The position numbers were made by a program, and so were the translations under genes. Of a DNA stretch of 64,000 nt, positions 44,638 to 53,131 are shown piece by piece; the stretch's first letter is position 1; the number at the start of each line of letters is the position of its first letter. The DNA comes from Pseudomonadota bacterium. GTDB lineage: Bacteria; Pseudomonadota; Gammaproteobacteria; Competibacterales; Competibacteraceae. Below the pieces are notes generated by a model. The model was not told the origin of the DNA. It made no database searches and saw nothing but the letters and a program-made list of their open reading frames with translations. The DNA is taken from contig JAKLIY010000003.1 in NCBI GenBank assembly GCA_022709365.1, positions 81,035 to 145,034 on the forward strand. The letters are read 5' to 3'.

Positions 44638-45336
44638 ATGGCAAGCGCTATGAACCTGTTACTCGTAGAGGATCACGCCGACTTGGCTGCCAATGTCGGT
44701 GAGTTCCTTGAGTCACGCGGACATCAGATCGACTATGCAGCGGATGGGCTATCCGGTTTGCACTTGGCCGCAGTTAACGCCTACGATGCAATCATTCTGG
44801 ATTTAGGTCTGCCGGGTCTCGATGGCCTGACTCTGTGTCGACGCCTGCGCGAGGACGCCCGCAATCCGGTGCCCATTCTGATGCTGACCGCCAGGGGCAC
44901 CGAGCGTGACAAGCTCGCCGGTTTCGAGGTCGGCGCCGACGACTACCTGACCAAGCCGTTTTCCTCGCCGGAACTGCTCGCTCGTCTCCAGGCGTTGATT
45001 CGACGGGCTTCGGGCTTTGGCACAGCACGAGTGTTGCAGGTAGCAGACCTGACGTTGAACCTCGACACCCTGGTGGTGCGCCGAGGCGAGCACCGTCTGG
45101 AGTTGACGCCGAGCGCACTGCGCCTGCTGCAGCACCTGATGGCAGCCAGCCCGCGTGTGCTGGGCCGATCCGAAGTGGAACGCATTTTATGGGGTGACGA
45201 TCCACCCGACAGCGACGCTGCGTTGCGTGCGCACATTCACGCACTGCGTCAGGTCGTCGACCGCGACTACGCGCTGAAACTCATTCACACTGTCCATGGC
45301 GTCGGCTACCGGCTGGCCCAAGATGACACGCTTTAG
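44638..45336 (+). CDS. OmpR-family response regulator
   Basis: The 232-residue regulator has a receiver domain (acidic pocket LLVEDHADLA, phospho-Asp in DAIILDLGLPGLDG, the Thr in MLTARG and the Lys in DDYLTKPFSSPELLARL). A winged-helix C-terminal domain follows (LNLDTLVVRRGEHRLELTPSALRLLQHLM, LRAHIHALRQVVD, HTVHGVGYRLA). A second Met five codons in (MNLLLVEDH) is an alternative start. It overlaps the sensor kinase gene by 14 bp. Context suggests it controls the surface-polysaccharide or lipid A modification genes downstream. Confidence 0.92.
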   Translation: MASAMNLLLVEDHADLAANVGEFLESRGHQIDYAADGLSGLHLAAVNAYDAIILDLGLPGLDGLTLCRRLREDARNPVPILMLTARGTERDKLAGFEVGADDYLTKPFSSPELLARLQALIRRASGFGTARVLQVADLTLNLDTLVVRRGEHRLELTPSALRLLQHLMAASPRVLGRSEVERILWGDDPPDSDAALRAHIHALRQVVDRDYALKLIHTVHGVGYRLAQDDTL

Positions 45337-46612
45337 GGCAACCCTTCGCACGCGCTTCGTGAGCGCCGTGTTCTTGCTGGTGGTCTTGATCTGCGGCGGC
45401 TTCTTCTACGCAGTCCATTATTTTGTGGAGGTGTTGGAGGCCGAGCTGATGGAAACCGCTGTCAAGCGAGAGCTGCATGAATTGGTCGACGCCTACCGGC
45501 GGGACCCGACTACGTTGATCCCCCATACAAACGATTTGCAGGGATATATCGTTCAACGCGGCGAATCTTCGCCGGAGACGCTTCCCCCGGCGCTGTTGTC
45601 GTGGACTTCAGGGCGCTACGATGAAATCAAGGTCGATGGCCAAGAGTTCTATGTGGGCCGCGAGGATGTGGATAACCAGTCCCTGTTCATCGTCCTCGAT
45701 CTAGCCAGGATCGAAAGCCTGGAGGCACGATTGATCAGTATCGCTTATATGGTGATCCTGTCGGCGCTCATCGCCGCGGTTGTGGTCGGCTACCTGCTGT
45801 CCCGTCTGGTTATGAAGCCGGTTTCCCAACTGGTAGGGTACGTTGCCGCGCTGGAGCCAGGAGCGGCGCAAGTCCGACTGGGCGAAAAATTTGGCGATCA
45901 GGAAATGGGGCGGATTGCCAAGGCATGTGATCACTACCAAGAGCGCATCGGGCGCTTCATTGATCGCGAGCGCGCCTTCACCGATGACGCAAGCCATGAA
46001 TTGCGCACCCCTTTAGCGGTTGTGCTCAGCGCCCTGCCGCTGTTGCAGGAAGAGACGGCGCTGACATCCCAAGGAACAGAACGCTTGGCGCGAATCGAGC
46101 GGGCCGCGCGGCAAATGGAATTACTCATCGCGGCGCTGTTGGCCCTTGCACGGGAAGACGAGGGCTGGCGCGCAGAACCCTGTCACCTTGAGCAGGTGCT
46201 GAATGAGACGGCTGAAGCGTTCCGTCCGTTCGCCGAACAAAAATCTCTGGAACTCGCATGCACCATCGATCAGCCGGTGACCGTCCTGGCGCCGCCGGGC
46301 ATGGCGACCTGTGTGGTGGGTAATCTGCTCGGCAACGCCATTCAACATACGCAGCAGGGACGGATCCTCCTGCGCCTGCAAGCCGACCGCATCATCGTCG
46401 AGGACACCGGTCCGGGCATCGCAGACGCCGAGTTGTCCCACATTTTCGAACGTCGTTATCGGGGCGCGTCCAGCCAGGGGCTGGGCATTGGGCTTTACCT
46501 GGTCCGTCGCATCTGCGAGCGTCTCGGCTGGACCATCGAGGTTCAAAGCGCGCCGGGCGTTGGAACGTGCATTGAGGTGCTCTTGAAGTCTGAAGAACTC
46601 ACGAAAATCTAA
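45323..46612 (+). CDS. Sensor histidine kinase
   Basis: The 429-residue kinase has two membrane helices (VSAVFLLVVLICGGFFYAVHYF and ISIAYMVILSALIAAVVVGYLL) bracketing a periplasmic sensor of about 120 residues with no recognised ligand motif, then a HAMP-like segment. The DHp box is FTDDASHELRTPLAVVLSALPLL (phospho-His) and the ATPase has N (VVGNLLGNAIQHT), G1 (IIVEDTGPGIAD), F and G2 (GASSQGLGIGLYLVRRI) boxes. The start is inside the response-regulator gene, so the two are co-translated. Confidence 0.93.
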   Translation: MTRFRATLRTRFVSAVFLLVVLICGGFFYAVHYFVEVLEAELMETAVKRELHELVDAYRRDPTTLIPHTNDLQGYIVQRGESSPETLPPALLSWTSGRYDEIKVDGQEFYVGREDVDNQSLFIVLDLARIESLEARLISIAYMVILSALIAAVVVGYLLSRLVMKPVSQLVGYVAALEPGAAQVRLGEKFGDQEMGRIAKACDHYQERIGRFIDRERAFTDDASHELRTPLAVVLSALPLLQEETALTSQGTERLARIERAARQMELLIAALLALAREDEGWRAEPCHLEQVLNETAEAFRPFAEQKSLELACTIDQPVTVLAPPGMATCVVGNLLGNAIQHTQQGRILLRLQADRIIVEDTGPGIADAELSHIFERRYRGASSQGLGIGLYLVRRICERLGWTIEVQSAPGVGTCIEVLLKSEELTKI

Positions 46613-46647
46613 CGCTTCGCCAACGCGGCTCTCAGGAGCCGTGGTGG

Positions 46648-47037
46648 ATGATAGTGGGTATGCAAAGCCTTTTTCTCTACGCTGGCGTCGGGGTTATCGG
46701 CACGGCGATTCACTACACAACGCTCTTGACCCTGGTCAGTCTGCCGACCTGGGGCGATTCCCGGCAAGGCGTTCTGTGGGCCACAACCATTGGCGCAGTC
46801 CTCGGCGCCGGCGCCAACTACGCACTTAACCAGCGCTGCGTATTTCCTGGCGCACACCGTCATCGCCAAGCCCTGCCGCGTTTTGCAGTGGTGGCGGGGG
46901 TGGGTCTGATCATCAACGCCGCCGCCGTCGCCGCTCTGACCTCACTGCATGTTCCTCTGTTGCTCGCCCAGCCTGGCGCTACCGCGCTCGCGCTGGGTTG
47001 TGGCTACACCCTCAACCGATTCTGGACCTTCTCATGA
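46648..47037 (+). CDS. GtrA family membrane protein
   Basis: The 129-residue protein has four hydrophobic helices and the GtrA pattern (LYAGVGVIGTAIHYTTLL, GAGANYALNQRCVF, ALALGCGYTLNRFWTF). GtrA proteins are thought to flip or position undecaprenyl-phosphate-linked sugars with GtrB-type transferases. Its TGA overlaps the ATG of the next gene (ATGA). Confidence 0.9.
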   Translation: MIVGMQSLFLYAGVGVIGTAIHYTTLLTLVSLPTWGDSRQGVLWATTIGAVLGAGANYALNQRCVFPGAHRHRQALPRFAVVAGVGLIINAAAVAALTSLHVPLLLAQPGATALALGCGYTLNRFWTFS

Positions 47038-48050
47038 CGCTCCCCCTGAAATCGCCCGCGTTCGTCGAGCGTGCGTTTGGGCTTGATCTGCTCAGTATCG
47101 TCGTACCTGTCCACAACGAAGCGGCAGTCCTGACCGCATTTCACGAACGCCTGATGCAAGTAATGGACGAGTTGCCGCTGGCGGTAGAGGTCGTCTACGT
47201 CGATGACGGTAGCAGCGACCCGTCACCGAAAATATTGCGGCAACTGCGTATGCGCGATACACGAGTTGCGGTACTCGAACTCTCGCGCAATTTCGGCAAA
47301 GAAGCCGCGATGACCGCTGGGCTTGATCATGCGGGCGGCGACGCCATCGTGGTGATCGACGCAGACCTTCAGGATCCACCGGAATTGATCGCCGATATGG
47401 TCGCCGCCTGGCGCGAGGGTTACGACGTGGTCGTGGCGCGGCGGACCCACCGTGATGGAGAAAGCGGATTCAAGAAGCTATCGAGCAAGTTGTTCTATCG
47501 CACGCTCAACCGCGTTTCCGCGGTTCCGATTCCGGTCGATGTCGGCGACTTCCGTCTCATGAGCCGCCGCGCGGTCGAGGCGCTTAAAAGACTTCCCGAA
47601 CGCAATCGCTACATGAAGGGCCTGTTCGCGTGGGTCGGTTTTCCGCAGAAAGAACTCCTTTATGTGCGGGAGGCTCGACACGCCGGACGCTCACAATGGG
47701 GTTTCTGGAAGCTCGTCGGCCTGGCTCTCGATGGCTTGACCTCGTTTACCTGGGCACCGCTGCGGGTTGCCACGGTGGTTGGCGTGCTGGTAGCGGCCGG
47801 TGCGCTGACGATGGGCGGGTTCATTCTGGTCAAAACGCTGTTGTATGGCGACCCGGTTCCCGGTTATCCCTCCCTGATGTGCATGGTGCTGTTCCTCGGC
47901 GGGATGCAGTTGCTCGCGATTGGCATCCAGGGGGAGTACCTGGGGCGACTCTTCGTGGAATCTAAGCAGCGGCCCATCTACTTGCTCAAGAACTGGCAAC
48001 CGGCTGCTTCCGTGAACCGTGCGTTCCGCTCTCGGGAGAGAGCCGCATGA
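47034..48050 (+). CDS. GT2 family polyprenyl-phosphate glycosyltransferase (GtrB/ArnC-like)
   Basis: The 338-residue enzyme has a GT-A fold (LLSIVVPVHNEAAVL, VVYVDDGSSDPS, LSRNFGKEAAMTAGLDHAGGDAIVVIDADLQDPPELI with the DxD). Two C-terminal membrane helices follow (VATVVGVLVAAGALTMGGFIL and LMCMVLFLGGMQLLAIGIQGEYLGRLF). Such enzymes load a sugar onto undecaprenyl phosphate at the inner membrane. It is ATGA-coupled on both sides, to gtrA and to the ArnT-like gene, so the three gene products should work in one pathway. Confidence 0.93.
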   Translation: MTLPLKSPAFVERAFGLDLLSIVVPVHNEAAVLTAFHERLMQVMDELPLAVEVVYVDDGSSDPSPKILRQLRMRDTRVAVLELSRNFGKEAAMTAGLDHAGGDAIVVIDADLQDPPELIADMVAAWREGYDVVVARRTHRDGESGFKKLSSKLFYRTLNRVSAVPIPVDVGDFRLMSRRAVEALKRLPERNRYMKGLFAWVGFPQKELLYVREARHAGRSQWGFWKLVGLALDGLTSFTWAPLRVATVVGVLVAAGALTMGGFILVKTLLYGDPVPGYPSLMCMVLFLGGMQLLAIGIQGEYLGRLFVESKQRPIYLLKNWQPAASVNRAFRSRERAA

Positions 48051-49534
48051 ATCATCCCATGACCCCCGCGACGCGCCATTTTTTGATCCTGGCGCTTGCG
48101 GCCATCCTGATCATCCGCCTGTTCAGTCTGGGCGCCTATCCGCTTACTGACACGACCGAAGCGCGCTACGGCGAGATAGTGCGCAAAATGGTGGAACTCG
48201 GCGATTGGGTCACGCTCTGGTTCGACTATGGGGTGCCTTTTTGGGGCAAGCCACCGCTGGCATTCTGGTTGTCCGCCGTCTCGGCCAAGGCCCTCGGTGT
48301 TAGCGAGTTCGCGCTACGCCTGCCGAGTTTTCTGTTGGGCCTCGGTATGCTCGGCCTCGTAGGCGGACTGGCGCGCCGCCGGCGAGGTGACGATCTGGCT
48401 CTGATCGCCATCCTGGTGTTGGCTTCCAGCGGTCTGTTCTTCGTCGCCAGCGGCGCGGTGCTCACCGATACCGCACTGGCGTTCTCGGTCACGCTGGCGA
48501 TGGTAGCGTTCTGGCGCGGCGTGATTGATCCGCACTCAGAGGCTGTTGTTTGGCGTTACCTGCTATTCGCCGCGCTGGGCCTGGGTCTTCTCTCCAAGGG
48601 GCCGGTCGCCCTGATTCTCAGCAGTGCGCCGATCTTCGCGTGGGCCGTGCTCAGAGGTCGGTTGTGGCCGTCGCTCCGCGCCCTGCCCTGGACTAGCGGA
48701 CTTGCACTGATGTTGCTGATTGCATTGCCCTGGTATCTGTTGGCCGAACAGCGTACTCCGGGCTTTCTCGATTACTTTCTCGCTGGCGAAAACTTCCGGC
48801 GCTTCACTGACCCCGTCTGGTCGGGCGATCGCTACGGCAGTGTCCACACCCGACCCTGGGGGTATATCTGGTTGCTGTGGTTGTTGGCTACTGCGCCCTG
48901 GTCGATCAAGTTGCCCTTCACCGCAATCAGAGGGTGGCGCCAGCGCCGCCATTCAGCGGTTCCGCCAGCGCCGATAGCGACGCCAGGCGATTCGGGCTGG
49001 AGGATTTATCTGCTCTGCTTCGCGCTGGCGCCGGGGCTGTTTTTCACTTTTTCCGGAAGCGTCCTGTGGACCTATGTATTGCCGGGATTGCCCGCTTTCG
49101 CGTTGCTAGTCGCAGACCTCGGTTTTGCGCAACGCCCGATGCTGGAGTTGCGCCAACTTGCCGGGATCGCCGTCATCTTGCCCGTGCTGGGCGCCCTCGC
49201 TCTGCCGCTGTTCAATGCCAAACTGGCGGCTGACCTGTCTCAGCGCGAACTCCTCGCGAGTGCGCCGCCGGGTGTCGGGATTGTCTACTTCCCCAACCGG
49301 CCGTTCTCGGCGCAGTTCTACAGCAAGGGCCGAGCGCGACAGGCCGTCGACCTAGACGCATTGCGAGCAGCCCTCGCCGGTGCGCCAGACAGTTACTTAT
49401 CGACTCCGGCCAACGAGTCGTTGCCCTCATGGATCACCGATCGCTACCGTGCGGTAGCACACGCCGGGCAGCGGCACGAGCAAGTGCTGTGGGCGCCGGC
49501 CCAGGATCGGCAGACCCATCTGGCTCGATGGTGA
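48047..49534 (+). CDS. ArnT-like/PMT-family glycosyltransferase (GT83)
   Basis: The 495-residue protein has about ten membrane helices and the ArnT/PMT N-terminal signature YPLTDTTEARYGEIVRKMVELGDWVTLWFDYGVPFWGKPPLAFWLSAVSA (motif at residues 28-75, catalytic acidic residue in TTEARY). It would take a sugar from undecaprenyl phosphate and place it on lipid A or another surface acceptor. The coupled gtrA and GT2 genes could supply the donor. The sugar is unknown; no arnA or arnB lies in the window, so aminoarabinose is not supported. Confidence 0.9.
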   Translation: MNHPMTPATRHFLILALAAILIIRLFSLGAYPLTDTTEARYGEIVRKMVELGDWVTLWFDYGVPFWGKPPLAFWLSAVSAKALGVSEFALRLPSFLLGLGMLGLVGGLARRRRGDDLALIAILVLASSGLFFVASGAVLTDTALAFSVTLAMVAFWRGVIDPHSEAVVWRYLLFAALGLGLLSKGPVALILSSAPIFAWAVLRGRLWPSLRALPWTSGLALMLLIALPWYLLAEQRTPGFLDYFLAGENFRRFTDPVWSGDRYGSVHTRPWGYIWLLWLLATAPWSIKLPFTAIRGWRQRRHSAVPPAPIATPGDSGWRIYLLCFALAPGLFFTFSGSVLWTYVLPGLPAFALLVADLGFAQRPMLELRQLAGIAVILPVLGALALPLFNAKLAADLSQRELLASAPPGVGIVYFPNRPFSAQFYSKGRARQAVDLDALRAALAGAPDSYLSTPANESLPSWITDRYRAVAHAGQRHEQVLWAPAQDRQTHLARW

Positions 49535-49720
49535 ACTCACAACGGTAGTGGGGATCAACTGGCGTCCACCTTCCGCTCGACAAGTGTTGAACGCTATCGC
49601 TGGAAACAGGGAAAGTTAGCCAGCCCGCAACAACGGCAACGCTGCCTCGGCCAGAAAACCGCCCGGATCTGTTGAAGCTGCTGGCGCAGATTTGACCACC
49701 ATTCGGCATGATGAAAAGCG

Positions 49721-49837
<117 letters not shown>

Positions 49838-49840
<3 letters not shown>

Positions 49841-50012
49841 CATCCACATCGATGCGAATTTCGCTGGCCCCTTCGGCGTGACTGGCCCGACGCAGTTGAA
49901 TGCTGTCATGAGCGTTTTGCAACAACTCACGGATGAACACATCCGGCTCCGGGTACAGGCTTTTCGCCCGCAATCGGACCAGACCTTGAAAGCTGGCGCG
50001 CATTTTAGGCAT
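49838..50012 (-). pseudogene. 5' fragment of an HSP90-family ATPase gene
   Basis: From the ATG at 50012 the minus strand reads MPKMRASFQGLVRLRAKSLY then PEPDVFIRELLQNAHDSIQLRR, the N-terminal helix and the E/N-containing ATP-binding motif of HtpG-like chaperones. The frame runs into the tandem repeat after about 58 residues, so only the first helix region of the ATPase survives. Confidence 0.65.
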
Positions 50013-50125
50013 GGGGTTTCCTGCAGCGGTCAAGCGCGTTCCGCGTGGCTACGTCTGTCAGAAATAGCACCGCAATCGCGCTTCGAGGCACCGTTCATCC
50101 TGTTTCTCTTTGGGTAAACCAAGCC

Positions 50126-51183
50126 TCAATGGCTATGCCGGTGATGGGCGTCTGGGAAGTGCGGATGACCGTGCGTCAGTGGCTCGTGGCGGTGTGGGTG
50201 ACGATGCTTGACGCCGGTCAGCGTCCGTTCGTGATACGGGTGCTGGTGGTGGGCATCGTGACGGTGCTCATGCTCATGTTCCATCGTCTCGTGCGTGTGG
50301 GGGTGGCTGTGCTGCTCGGTGAGATGCAGCCAGACGCCCAGCGCCATCAAGGCGGCGGCAATCAGCAATCTAGCGCTGACCGGCTCACCCAAGAGGGGAA
50401 TGGCTAGGACGGCGCCGAAAAACGGCGCTACGGTGAAGTAAGCTCCGGTTCTGGCGGTCCCGAGATGCCGCAGACCGACCACGAAAAGGGCCAAGCTCAC
50501 GCCATAGGCCAGGAAGCCCACGACCATCGCCCCGGCTAGATTGGGCAGCGGCGGCCAGGTCGCCCCCAGCGCAACGGCCCCGGTCAGATTGACCGAACCG
50601 GCGACCCATCCCTTGACCGCAGCAATCCAGGTTGCATCCACCAGCGAAATCTTGCGCGTCAGATTATTGTCGAATCCCCACGCGAAGCACGCCCCCAGCA
50701 CGGCTAGGGACGGCCACAGGCCCGCGAAGCGGGCTTCATCCGGCCAGCTCAAGACCCCCGCGCCGGCCACGATAGCGACCATGCCCAGCGCAATCCGTCG
50801 ATCGACGTTCTCCTTGAATACGAACCAGGCCAGCAGGGCGGTGAATACGCCTTCAGCGTTCAGGAGCAGCGATGCGCCTGAGGCAGGCATCCCGGTCAAG
50901 CCCAGCATCAACAACACCGGGCCGACGATGCCGCCCGCCACGATGGCACCGGCGAACCACGGTTGTTCGTGGCGCGGGAGTCTGACGGCAGGCGCGCTGT
51001 GCAAACGGCGGTACAGCGTCAGGCCGATGCCGGAACCGAGGTAAAGCAGACCGGCCAGCAGCCAAGGGCTGACATGACACTGTTCAAGAGCAGTTTCGTC
51101 AGTGGCGTTCCCGCACCGGACAACAAGGCGGCCCCGAGGGCCGCAGGCACACCCGCTTGGTGTATCGCTTCTTTCCAATTCAT
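50126..51183 (-). pseudogene. EamA/DMT-family transporter with His-rich tail, frameshifted near the start
   Basis: From an ATG at 51183 the frame reads MNWKEAIHQAGVPAALGAAL then LLSGAGTPLTKLLL, the normal first helix. The rest (EQCHVSPWLLAGLLYLGSGIGLTLYRR onward, about nine more helices) is in the next frame; one base is missing near 51086. The C-terminal 65 residues are a cytoplasmic His-rich tail (HEHEHRHDAHHQHPYHE and similar) with over 20 His, suited to binding Zn, Ni or Co. A CDF transporter and MerR regulator are adjacent. The defect may be a sequencing error, as the remainder is well preserved. Confidence 0.8.
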
Positions 51184-51209
51184 CCGGTCATTCTATCTTC
51201 GTATGCGAT

Positions 51210-51833
51210 CTATACGGTCGCCAACTCGTCGCGGGTGTGGCGAATCACCTGCCACGCCGACGACAACGCGAGACCGGCCATTAGCGAGGCAACGATCATG
51301 TCTGGCCAAGCCGCACTCGTGCCCAACACCCCGAGCGCGGCCAACATCACCGCTACGTTGCCCAGCGCATCGTTGCGCGTGCAGAGCCAGACGCTGCGCA
51401 TGTTGCTGTCGCCACCTCGATAGGCGTAGAGCAGCCCTGCTACCCCAAGGTTGGCCGCCAGCGCGAGCACCCCAATCAATCCCATAGTGGGCGCGCTCGG
51501 GATCACACCCGTGATTGCCTGCCAGGTCGTGTAACCCAGCACCCACACGCCGAAAGCCGCCATCGACAACGCCTTGAGCAACGACGCCCGGGCGCGGGTG
51601 GAGAGTCCCAGCCCCAGCACCCACAGGCTGATCCCGTAGTTCGCTGCGTCGCCGAGGAAGTCCAGCGAATCGGCCAACAGCGCCGCGGATTCTGCCTGCA
51701 TCCCCGAAACGATTTCAACGGCGAACATGGCCGCGTTGATGACCAAAGCGATCCACAGCACGTTTCGATAGTGACTCTGCAGGTTCCGGTATTGGTCCGG
51801 TTGGCGGTCTTGATGGCAGCAATGCGCACTCAT
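51210..51833 (-). CDS. Cation transporter, short CDF family
   Basis: From MSAHCCHQDRQPDQYRNLQ the 207-residue protein has six hydrophobic segments. The metal-site motifs are ALLADSLDFLGDAANY in helix 2 and CTRNDALGNVAVML in helix 5. It lacks the C-terminal cytoplasmic domain of full-length CDF proteins, as other short members do. It probably exports a divalent heavy metal by proton antiport. It lies 26 bp before the His-tailed EamA gene in one transcription unit and is divergent from a MerR regulator whose operator lies at its promoter. Confidence 0.88.
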   Translation of the reverse strand: MSAHCCHQDRQPDQYRNLQSHYRNVLWIALVINAAMFAVEIVSGMQAESAALLADSLDFLGDAANYGISLWVLGLGLSTRARASLLKALSMAAFGVWVLGYTTWQAITGVIPSAPTMGLIGVLALAANLGVAGLLYAYRGGDSNMRSVWLCTRNDALGNVAVMLAALGVLGTSAAWPDMIVASLMAGLALSSAWQVIRHTRDELATV

Positions 51834-51861
51834 GGGATTCTCCTTTTGGCATGATTCGGGT

Positions 51862-51892
51862 ATCCTGAACCCTGTAGCCACTACGGAGTCAA
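51862..51892 (-). promoter_or_regulatory. MerR-type metal-responsive promoter/operator
   Basis: On the minus strand TTGACT (51892-51887), a 19-bp spacer carrying the imperfect dyad ACTCCGTAG TGG CTACAGGGT, then CAGGAT (51867-51862). The over-long spacer with a central dyad is the hallmark of MerR-family activation and closely resembles what I recall of PbrR/CadR-type promoters. It would drive the CDF and EamA genes and touches the merR start. Confidence 0.8.
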
Positions 51893-51895
51893 GTC

Positions 51896-52330
51896 ATGTC
51901 GCGAAAGCGAACCATCGGCACATTGAGCCAGGATTCCGGGGTCCACCTGGAAACCATCCGCTATTACGAGCGGATCGGTCTCTTGCCAGAGCCGCCGCGT
52001 TCCGCCAGCGGCTACCGGTACTATGACGACACGGCGGCCCAACGGCTGCGCTTCATCCGTCGAGGTCGGGAACTCGGCTTCGGCATCGCGGAAATCAAGA
52101 CTCTGCTCCAACTGGCCGACCACCGGAATCAACCTTGCCGGGAAGCGGATCAGTTGGCGCAGGCGCACTTGGTCGAGGTGGAGGCCAAGATTGCCGATTT
52201 GATGGCGATGCGCGATGTGCTGACCCAACTCATCCAATGCCAAAGCCCTACGGTCGAGCACTGCCAACTGATCGAAACGCTGGAGCAGCGAAGATGTTGC
52301 AGTTCGTCTGATGGAGTGCACAGAGAGTAG
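51896..52330 (+). CDS. MerR-family heavy-metal-responsive regulator
   Basis: The 144-residue protein has an N-terminal winged HTH (IGTLSQDSGVHLETIRYYERIGLLPEPPRSASGYRYY), a dimerisation coiled coil and metal-site cysteines: one in QPCREADQLA, then CQSPTVEHC and CC near the end. This pattern points to Cd/Pb/Zn or Cu sensing rather than Hg. It would distort the divergent promoter to activate export genes. Confidence 0.9.
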   Translation: MSRKRTIGTLSQDSGVHLETIRYYERIGLLPEPPRSASGYRYYDDTAAQRLRFIRRGRELGFGIAEIKTLLQLADHRNQPCREADQLAQAHLVEVEAKIADLMAMRDVLTQLIQCQSPTVEHCQLIETLEQRRCCSSSDGVHRE

Positions 52331-52345
52331 TGCGCTCGGCGACGC

Positions 52346-52698
52346 TCATCGCGTCAATTGCCGCCTGGCCGCGATCAATCCAGCGGCTGCGCGGTCGACG
52401 TCCTCGTCGGCGGTCATCATCTCTACCGAGAGCCGCACTGCGCCCGCCGCGCGTCCGGCGTTGACGCCCATCGCCGCCAGCACGCCGCTGACGTGAAGAC
52501 GATCTCGTCCGGCCTGGCGCCGATCAGCGCCGCCACCTGTCGCTAGGCGTTGTTCACCGCAGCTTTGGCGAACTGGCCCCAGGCGTGCGATGACGAGGGA
52601 TTGCCGAACTGCGTGCGCAGGAACGGCAGCATCGTCTCCCCCGCTTTCGGGGCCACCGGCGTGGTGGCGTTGTAGTCGAGGTAGACCGGACTGCTCAT
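52346..52698 (-). pseudogene. Cysteine desulfurase, gutted: N- and C-termini only
   Basis: The ATG at 52698 opens MSSPVYLDYNATTPVAPKAG then QFGNPSSSHAWGQFAKAAV, a typical IscS/NifS-type N-terminus. A TAG interrupts after NNA. The frame continues to RPDEIVFTS, and a second frame then gives VLAAMGVNAGRAAGAVRLSV and EDVDRAAAGLIAARRQL, the end of such enzymes. About 250 central residues, including the PLP-Lys and catalytic Cys, are missing. The ATG overlaps the stop of the preceding gutted gene (ATGA). Confidence 0.8.
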
Positions 52699-52856
52699 GC
52701 CAGCGCCTGCTCCAAATCGGCGATCAGATCAGCGGGGTCTTCCAGGCCGATGGACAGGCGCAGCATCGAATCGGCAATGCCCCGGCGGGCGCGTTCCTCC
52801 GGGGTGAGACCGTGAATGGCGCGGGTGGCAAGGGCGTGGCGAGGCTCGGTAGTCAT
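52695..52856 (-). pseudogene. Cys/Met-metabolism PLP enzyme, gutted: N- and C-termini only
   Basis: A 53-codon frame joins a MetB-type N-terminus (MTTEPRHALATRAIHG) directly to a MetB-type C-terminus (LTPEERARRGIADSMLRLSI then GLEDPADLIADLEQAL). The ~330 residues between, with the PLP lysine, are absent, yet the frame is preserved. It lies between the gutted DsrE and cysteine-desulfurase genes and overlaps the latter. Confidence 0.8.
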
Positions 52857-52876
52857 GGATCGGGTTCCGTGGGGGT

Positions 52877-53059
52877 TCAAAAGACCAGGACTTTATCCAC
52901 CGTCGCGGTCCAGTCCGTCAATTCGGCGAGCGTCGAAAGCTTCTTCTCCTCGCCGGCCAGGGCGCGGGCCAGCCGCAGCGCATTGTAAGGGCGTTCGTTG
53001 CCGTAAGGGGCGTCGTTGATAATGAACAGGGTCGAAGTTATGGTGTTATATCCCAACAA
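52877..53059 (-). pseudogene. DsrE-family protein, gutted: N- and C-termini only
   Basis: STLFIINDAPYGNERPYNAL is the standard N-terminal strand-helix of DsrE/DsrF-like proteins, and LSTLAELTDWTATVDKVLVF is their C-terminus. The ~60 residues between, including the Cys, are missing with the frame intact, leaving about 55 residues. The apparent start is a TTG. It heads the row of gutted genes for sulfur metabolism. Confidence 0.75.
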
Positions 53060-53131
53060 AAAATTCGTACAGGTTGAAAAAGTTGGAGTTCACAAGCTTA
53101 CCCTAAACTACCGTCCTGCTCAGGTTATCGC

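Noticed and set aside
48047..49534. Aminoarabinose (arn) operon
   Set aside because: Only ArnT- and ArnC-like transferases are present; the synthesis genes are absent, so the sugar cannot be named.
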